Of a stretch of DNA of 64,000 nt, positions 57,475 to 64,000 are shown one piece after another (position 1 is the stretch's first letter; every line of letters starts with the position of its first letter). The notes beneath the pieces are model-generated. The model did not search any database and was not told where the DNA came from. It saw nothing but the letters and a program-made list of their open reading frames with translations. The translations under genes were made by a program, and so were the position numbers. This DNA is from Pyrenula massariospora (Eukaryota; Ascomycota; Eurotiomycetes; Pyrenulales; Pyrenulaceae): positions 1,302,001 to 1,366,000 of the forward strand of contig JAGFMI010000007.1 of assembly GCA_021030905.1 (NCBI GenBank). Reading direction: 5' to 3'.

Positions 57475-59303
57475 GTTGACTATCAGAATAGACCCGGTAA
57501 GAAACAGCTGAAGGCAAAAGAGAGGACGTGGTAGATCAAGGGGTCAGTACAAATTAGGTCATTTATGTAGGTAGGTTGTAGGTACGGAAGTCTAGAATAG
57601 TTACTCCGTGCGGCAGCAGGGCTCGGCGCGACCTCCAAAACCTCCCTATTTATGTTTATTGATAGCTATCTAGGTAACTTCACACGCCCTCACGAATGAA
57701 TATATTTTTTGCCAATTGACCCTCAGCCCAGAAGACCATGCGAGATTTGTCCACGTCCATTTGGATCTCCAACGCTCTAGGCCTCTAACATTCTGAAGGC
57801 CGCGACCTGAACATGCGGATCGTGCGCAGAAAGACATTCTGACGGAGTATGAAGAACAGCAACACCAATGTTAGGCTACCCGAGCGAATCTTGCAGTCAA
57901 CGGTCAACCACTCCAAATCGATATGTGTAGGGCGTAAAGTAGGTAGAAGGACCTACGTGATCTAAGGCCAGTGAAGCGATTCCCTACAATAGCAACGCTA
58001 TACTTTGATACCAGATCATTAGCGGTAAAGAAGATTGAGAGAAGATCGGTGACAGTGCTGTGCCTGTTACTCAGCTCGACGTGCCAAGGCATTGAAATAC
58101 CCTGCTGTACGGCAAAATTGGGCTCCAACTGTAGGTTCAAAAAGCATTATGTACCACATTTAGACATTATGAGATCTATATAGCTCGTGGTGTCATTACC
58201 TGTTTTGCAGGCAGAAAAACGCAACGATCGCTCTCTGACCAAATTGTCCTTCCACATGCATGAAAGCTGACCTTCCTCTGATCTGTAGTCTCCCACGATA
58301 AATCCGGCTTGTACCCAACCCCAGACGCCATACCAATATCAGGCTGGTGTATCAAGCCCAAACAACGTCTCCAGCTGCAAAGGTCTGCTAGATCTAATCA
58401 AACATGACATGGGAAGAGTCTTCGTTCGAAGAACGATACAGAATTGTAGCCGGTCCACCGCCCAGGATCAGCTGTCCAAACGTCAGTTACGTAGGTCCAC
58501 CACCATCAGCAAAACGAAACAAGGGTTAGAAGCCGCCGATGGCAAGTTGTGCACACAATCCAGAATATGCGCCCCGTTGCACGTTATGAGCATACTCTTG
58601 CTCAGTAGGCCCCGTCTTCAGGTAATGCTTACGCTCAGGACATGCAGCCGGCTAGGACGAGTATATATGGTCAGCCTCAACAGCCGTAGCCGTGCCCTGT
58701 GCATGCTTAGAGGCAACCACATGTTGCGTTATACTCTCGAGAGATGCAATAGCTACTACCGTTAGGAAGCACATAAGGATTGGTGGCACAAGCGCCGCTA
58801 GGTATGACAGATTGTGTAAGCTGACAGAGCTTCGGAACATGTTTGGACGGTTTGGGGGTTAGGAAAGAGGAAACTAGATAGGGGGGGTAAGCAACAAGAG
58901 AAAGATTCAATAAAGAAAAAGATTTAGAAAGGTGAATATGAAGGACCCCATGGTGCCACGCTAAATTGCGGCGGTAGATGGAAACGATTTCTAGTGAGCA
59001 AGTGCCATTTGAGTTGAATGCAACACTGTAATCCAAGAGTCACCATATCTCATGGCGACGACCAATACGACTCGCAGTTCTTTTAAAGAGCGTCTGACAG
59101 GTCTGGGACATTGTCTGAAGGACGCCAGACGACCCGCTACGCGTGTTGTACACAGCGAGCGGAGCGAGCCTTTCTATGAAGGTATGACGTGGTTGTGAAA
59201 ATGATATATGCTAATGTACGGTACATTGCATCAGAATTTTTCGAGCTAGGTTTTCAATATTAAGCTGCATCGTCGCGGTTGTTGATTCATGACGGCAATT
59301 GCT
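57475..59303. other. 1.8-kb intergenic region
   Basis: It contains the promoter of the ArfGAP gene and the 3' flank of the NmrA-like gene. Several short frames occur on both strands; a 109-codon minus frame (58707-59036) with four Cys near its end is the best but has no plausible signal peptide or splicing. A C-run (GGGGGG on plus) lies at about 58880. No tRNA or transposon end was recognised. Confidence 0.45.
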
Positions 59304-60278
59304 CTACCAGGGCCATGAGGACGTTTTACCCTCAACCCATGAATACTTGACAAAGTGAGGCCAATCCGTCAACTTCTGCCCTGCAAGCACAAAGTCGCTC
59401 TTCTCCTGCTCCGCTTCCGCCGACTTGCCGTAGTAACTGTAGTCTCGAATCAAAACCATTGTCTCCGCCATTTCCTTTGCAATCTTCTCCGGGAGGAAAC
59501 TCTCAAAAATCTCTGGTGGGATGCTGTTGAATTTTGTCTCTTTGCCCGTCACTTGAGTGACTTGTTCGGCGATCTGCTTCGGACTAGCCCACTGACTCAC
59601 GCCGTGGATGTGGATTCTGTCAACTCTCGCGGGGTTGGTTTCCCCCACAAGAAGTGCACCCGCGACGTATTTCCCTGTGTCGCTTACAACGTCGAAGAGC
59701 GGGACCCGGGTATTCTCCGCCTCCCAAGGAAGACTAATGGTGGGTGTTCCGTCCGGGGCAGCCTTAGTCATGCCCTTGAGATTGGACATAAAGAAGGATG
59801 GCATGAAGTAGGTAGCGATCATCTTGTCACCTTTGATGCCTTCAATGTATTGTTCGACTTCAGCCTTGCCATCAAAGTGCAAAACGTGCTTGAGCGTGCC
59901 CTTTGTCAATTCGCTGACGTAGGGCAGGCTGGACCAGACGAGATGTTTGACCCCGTTTTTGATGCTTGAGTCGGCGATGTTTTTGCCTTGCTGGACTTCA
60001 GTGTCTTTGCTCAGGGTTTCCCAGAAGTTGGTGACCGCGAAAACGGCGTAGCTGCCCTTAATGGCGGTATCCAAAGAAGCAGGGTCATTAAGGTCGGCCT
60101 TGGTCAACTCTACTCCGTGAGACGCCAGAGTTTGCGCATTTGGCTTCGAAGGGTCCCGAGTGATGCCGCGGACTTTGAAAGACGTGGAAAGCTGTGGATG
60201 GGAGAGGATTGCGCGTATAACGCTACCACCCTGGTTGCCTGTCGCACCAAAGACGGTGATGAGCTTCTTAGCAGACAT
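59304..60278 (-). CDS. NmrA-like NAD(P)-binding protein
   Basis: A single exon codes 324 residues from the ATG at 60278 (MSAKKLITVFGATGNQGG), which places the dinucleotide motif GATGNQGG at residues 11-18; the frame stays open further upstream but the added part is not family-like. Other marks are RGITRDPSKPNAQTL after the second strand (Arg/Ser suits NADP), KADLNDPASLDTAIKGSYAV, GVKHLVWSSL and YFMPSFFMSNL. NmrA-like proteins are atypical SDRs without the YxxxK pair; many are redox sensors and a few are reductases. The true NmrA represses nitrogen-metabolite genes by binding AreA, but this sequence is of the general HSCARG-like type, so that role should not be assumed. Confidence 0.9.
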   Translation of the reverse strand: MSAKKLITVFGATGNQGGSVIRAILSHPQLSTSFKVRGITRDPSKPNAQTLASHGVELTKADLNDPASLDTAIKGSYAVFAVTNFWETLSKDTEVQQGKNIADSSIKNGVKHLVWSSLPYVSELTKGTLKHVLHFDGKAEVEQYIEGIKGDKMIATYFMPSFFMSNLKGMTKAAPDGTPTISLPWEAENTRVPLFDVVSDTGKYVAGALLVGETNPARVDRIHIHGVSQWASPKQIAEQVTQVTGKETKFNSIPPEIFESFLPEKIAKEMAETMVLIRDYSYYGKSAEAEQEKSDFVLAGQKLTDWPHFVKYSWVEGKTSSWPW

Positions 60279-61214
60279 TTCAAGATTCCAGAATATTAGT
60301 GGGTGGTAGGCGTGTGTGTCAGTGATATCTGATTGAATCCTATTAAAGTTCGCCTTCAATCATACAAGAACCAGATAGAGGACAATTACACCTTTGAGCC
60401 AGACGTCCAGTGTCTCTTATACACGCCCATCATGCAAGGTTTCTTCTTAGCCGCAAAAGGTTGATTTAGACAATTCTAACGCGAACCCGAGCCCCGCGGC
60501 TGCAAGCCATTGCCTAGCTTGACCAATGATGTTTGGGCCAAGAGGTCGCCGAAGTTGGCTTTGTCATGATATTCTGCTACCGTCCATGAGAAGGACGGTC
60601 TATCACAGGGTGTTCAATTTGAAATGGCAAGCCAAATGTGCTGGTGAATTTGACAGACTCCATCCGATCGAGCGTTGCCGATGTGTGGAAGGTGTTACAC
60701 TTTCACGGCAGCTGATAGGCGCCGAGCCCGACGACGAGTGAACCAGGAATCACGATGAACGAACTCGGCTGCTTCATTGGTCCTGATGATGGAGTTTTGG
60801 TTCGTCAGCCAGAATCTTTCGCGCCCCGATCCGCCGACGCCCGGGGAGGAAGCTTGGCGTCCAGATGCTGACAAACCCTTCCTTAAGCCACCGAAGCTAC
60901 GATACATTTCATACCACTTTAGGTAAGAGACATTGCGTTGCTTAATCATGGCAATGACCGAATCTGATCCCGGTGCTCGGATATTGATCTTAGATGAGCC
61001 GCCCTGGAGCCTGAGTCATGATTCTACTGTCTTGATGTATTATTTTCTACCAGGCCGTGCGTAAGTGCTTGTATCTTTCTACCTGAACGACCTTTAGCTT
61101 ATGCGCCGGGCGTCGTAAAACATATTCACGGCTAATACAGCCTTGCGATTTGAAAATCCCACATGGCTTTGCTTGGTCTGTATCTTCGTCCGCGACTTTC
61201 TTCGACCTGACCTT
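60279..61214. other. Intergenic, promoter of the NmrA-like gene
   Basis: About 940 bp. Frames of 71 (60526-60741 plus) and 84 codons (60695-60949 minus) have no domain. Nothing else was seen. Confidence 0.5.
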
Positions 61215-62883
61215 TTAGTTGCTGTTCTTGACCGAGTTGATCAGGGTCTCAACATCCGTCAAATTGAACCTGACCTTCCGAACAGGCTCTTGTTCAATTG
61301 GGAGAGCAACTGGTAGCCGCTGATTCTCATCGTTGCCTTCATCGAGGCTGCTTGGCTTCCTATCGGGAGTCTCTCCTGGCTCTCTGATTTCCTTCTTGAG
61401 GATAATCTCCTTTGGCTCGGCTCTGATAAGAGGCAACTCTGAGGCCAATTCAATGACTCCTTCTCCATGAGGAGCCGAATCATCCTGCAAAGGTTGACTC
61501 AGTCCTTTATTGAATGCTTCTAGCTTGTGTCGATCTCCTCTAATGCTTTGACGCTTACCGACCAATTCCTGCAATGCCTTCTCTTTCTGAGCGCAATTCT
61601 TGATTGTCTGATTGCTGATTTGGCCACTTTTCTTTAGCTCTTGGGCTGCTTCTTTATTAGCCAAAGCCCATTGCACCTTTGATTGGACAATGTCTTCTTG
61701 TACTCTTGCAAAGCGGGCGATGTTTTTCAAGGGAGACGCGATTGGCAGAGAGTCCTGAGAAACGCGAAGAGCCTCCCTGCGGGTTGAAGGGCTGGAAGTG
61801 AGATTACCAACAGCTTCACAGGAAGCCTCGCGCTTGATGAGATGGCGCGGATCTGTTTCATTCCTGACAATTGCGTCATCAGCACTACTCACTTCTCCGT
61901 CTTCGTGTGATGACACTGATAGGAGTCTGATCTTTTTCCCGATAGTCTCGTCTCCTGAAGCTGGCGGTGATCGTTTGCGCAGTGGCATCTCACGTTTGAC
62001 GTGACTGTCATGGCGATCGTGAACCCACTCATATCCCCCTATGTCAGAAGTAATATCAGAGTAGGACCTCAACGCCCGGCCCTTGATCTGAAGGCCAGGC
62101 GTTGAAGCAGGGCTAGACAAAGACTGAAGGCTAGGAATGTTCGCACTCGAGCTTTCCGTAAAGTGGGTATGATCATCGAGCATTCGCACGCGAGAAGGAT
62201 GCAAATTGGCAGGGTCAGCGAGAGGGGTGACAGCTGGGGTTGTTTGGGGAATAGGAGCCTGGTAAGGGGACGGAAGATCAGCAACGCGGGACTTTGCCCC
62301 CAGAGGCTCCTGATTGCCCCCAGTAACCACCCGGCCGTCCACCCCAATTGGCTTTTTCAAGCTTTTAGGTTTTCCAGGAAAGCGGTGCAATGCATCCAGA
62401 GACAGACGCAACACTGGGCTGAGGCGCCCTTGTTCACTCTTTTGCTCTCGGCTTCGTTCGCGGAGTGCCTGATCTGGGACGTAGCGATCAATTGTGACAC
62501 TTTCATGTGGCCGATAGTAGCCTGAGTGACGCTTCGTTGGGGAGCCGGAGGGAGATTGTGGCGTGTTCCGGGTAGATAATGAATGAAGCAACGACTGTGT
62601 TACCCCGATGTGAGCAACGATGAGGACAAAAAGACGTAACACTCACAGAGGGCTCCCCGTTCACATAGACGCTAGCGCCAGAGAAATTCACTCTCTGCAG
62701 CAGGGTGACATCGTAAGATCCATTGAAGAAAAAGGTGGCGCCAGTGAGATTCGTGCGTGTCAAAGGCTCCAGATCGGTCTGTCCATTGAAGATGAAGCAA
62801 GGGCCGGTGGCTTCAGCCATAGTCTGTGGGGAAGCAGTAAGGGCATTAGCCAGAGCTTTGGTTTTGTTCTTACCCTTGGCCAT
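61215..62883 (-). CDS. Unrecognised protein with small N-terminal beta-like domain and C-terminal coiled coil
   Basis: Two exons (62647-62883 and 61215-62594, intron 52 nt) code 538 residues. The start MAKGKNKTKALANAL was chosen because the upstream continuation is simple sequence. Residues 27-79 (CFIFNGQTDLEPLTRTNLTG, then ATFFFNGSYDVTLLQRVNFSG) show a repeated xNLTGA/xNFSGA pattern with alternating hydrophobics, similar in feel to a short pentapeptide-type beta helix; this is pattern reading only. Residues 80-370 are low-complexity, basic and Ser/Pro-rich with KRSPPASGDETIGKKIR-like nuclear-signal candidates. Residues 375-450 have helical, coiled-coil character (SKVQWALANKEAAQELKKSG; KEKALQELVGKRQSIRGDRH). 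The end, PVRKVRFNLTDVETLINSVK, looks like a conserved short motif. I do not recognise a named family. Confidence 0.75.
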
Positions 62884-64000
62884 TGGTGAATTAGGTAGGT
62901 ACGTACACGATAGATGGCGACGCTGAATGAAGAGGGGAACAAACAGTGAATACCGTGGGGGGGTGGTGGTAGTGGGAGTAGCATAGAAAGGGACCGCGAG
63001 AGGCTCGAAGCAGAGGCGCCTCCACCAAGGGATCGCGAAAGGAAAGAGAAGGAAAGGAAAGGAGAGGAAAGGAAAGAGCAACCACTGGAGGGGGGAAGGA
63101 GCCATGGAGACCAAGAAAAGGCAGGAAGGAAGGAAAGAATGACTGAATAAATGAAGAAGGCGCACCTGGCACGTACGATCCCAACTCACCGTGCCTTCCC
63201 TTTTCCGTGCGGTGACTCTGTCCATCTTAACGCGTCTTCATCGCCCTCATCGTGGCGGCAGGAGGACGTTGAAGAACATCGAGGGACAAAACAAAACACG
63301 GGGTGCGACATGTTCAAGGCGTGAAACAGCGCCTGTGTCCCAAGACGGCGTGCATCTTGTCGTGCATCTCACAGGTGCAGCACCCTATCAATCCCCAGTC
63401 GCCGTTGCACATTCGGCCCAAACCCGAATTCCAGGCTTCTGCTGGCTCGCCCATGCCTTTATGCACCCCGACTGTCAGGGGCGTGGCAGAATCGTCGGAC
63501 CGGCATGCTCATGATAAGAAAGATCATACGTGGAAAGTCTTAGTGGCCTCTCTGCTGCAGCTCGATCGCCGCGCGTCTGCCGAGACGAACTCGATTTGGT
63601 CTATGCCAACCTACTCTCAAGAACGCGAGCCATCTCAATTTAGCAGTCCGAGATGTTAATGCCCATATTTATCTTGTTATTGACCACATTTCGCATTGAA
63701 AGCTCGGCCTTTGAACGCCGTTTGTTCAACTGTTTAGCATCTTCGACTTATGCAGCGGCCGCTTTATCCGTACTGATTGCTAAAGCTGAGCGTGTAATAG
63801 ACCAGCTTCAGAAAGAAACCGTGGTCACCTTTGGTCTGCCGCCATCGACTAGCTTAAGCGTTGTTCCTGACATTTTGCTTGATATTAATGACGGAGGAAA
63901 GAGCTGTTATTGGCACAATTATATCCAGATGAAGTCCTCATGAATCAGCGTCATCCCTCGCTTAGCCTCTCTTCAATCACCCAGGCTTCCCAACATTGAA
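62884..64000. promoter_or_regulatory. Upstream region of the unrecognised gene, to the window edge
   Basis: It contains a long pyrimidine-rich (minus-strand) leader immediately upstream of the start codon at 62883. Frames beyond 63191 on the plus strand (107-118 codons) overlap one another and lack domains; a 96-codon frame at 63653-63943 is also unconvincing. Confidence 0.45.
63037..63078. repeat. 42-bp homopurine/homopyrimidine tract (GGAAA-type units)
   Basis: An unbroken purine run on the plus strand built of GAAAG/GGAAA units; a second shorter patch (GGAAGGAAGGAAAG) lies at about 63123-63137. On the coding strand of the downstream gene it is a CT-rich tract, a usual element of fungal promoters and 5' UTRs. 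Confidence 0.75.

Noticed and set aside
58707-59036. 109-codon minus-strand frame ending with several Cys
   Set aside because: It lacks a signal peptide, a second frame overlaps it, and the Cys pattern matches no family known to me.

Overview
The window looks like chromosomal DNA of a filamentous ascomycete (Pezizomycotina). The genes carry mostly 45-70 nt introns with GTRNGT-like donors and CTNA branch points. They are not in operons, and the recognisable products are fungal: a LAM sterol-transfer protein, THO2, Vps17, the mitochondrial GTPase Mef2, homoserine O-acetyltransferase, NmrA-like proteins, a PL4 rhamnogalacturonan lyase and a GPI-type mucin. I cannot place the genus. I saw no tRNA, rRNA, CRISPR array, intact transposon or virus-like element. 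Exon structures were worked out by hand from splice signals and frame continuity; each total divides by three unless stated.

Layout. 0-8.5 kb: a truncated Dal5-type permease, then a divergent pair (an MIT/coiled-coil protein resembling Atg38/NRBF2, and a LAM GRAM-VASt protein). 9.8-25.5 kb: a stretch of secreted or surface proteins comprising a double-psi beta-barrel protein, a degraded Gly/Ala-rich gene, a rhamnogalacturonan lyase, a large Thr/Ser/Val mucin with a collagen-like segment and, across 3 kb of non-coding DNA, a kelch ectodomain membrane protein. 26.6-38.7 kb: a two-RRM RGG protein, a four-helix MARVEL-like membrane protein and THO2, whose two long open frames are joined by a 52-nt intron. 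39.5-42.9 kb: an apparent F-box relic, a small interleaved inverted-repeat structure and a single-module ClpB-type AAA+ protein with an ankyrin-like region, laid out like animal CLPB/SKD3. 43.2-50.2 kb: an NAD-dependent epimerase-like protein, a small GFA/CENP-V-like protein, a CCCH zinc-finger coiled-coil protein and Vps17. 50.9-62.9 kb: Mef2, Met2, a Gcs1-type ArfGAP, an NmrA-like protein and an unrecognised nuclear-looking protein.

Functional threads. Membrane trafficking and lipid traffic are represented by the LAM protein, the Atg38-like protein, Vps17 and the ArfGAP. mRNA biology is represented by THO2 and the RRM protein. Surface and plant-polymer interaction are represented by the 9.8-25.5 kb stretch. 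No gene cluster of secondary-metabolite type is visible. The points most worth a second look are the mucin with its collagen-like insert and frame-neutral small exons, the ankyrin-ClpB protein, the 3-kb divergent intergenic region and the interleaved inverted repeats upstream of the AAA+ gene.
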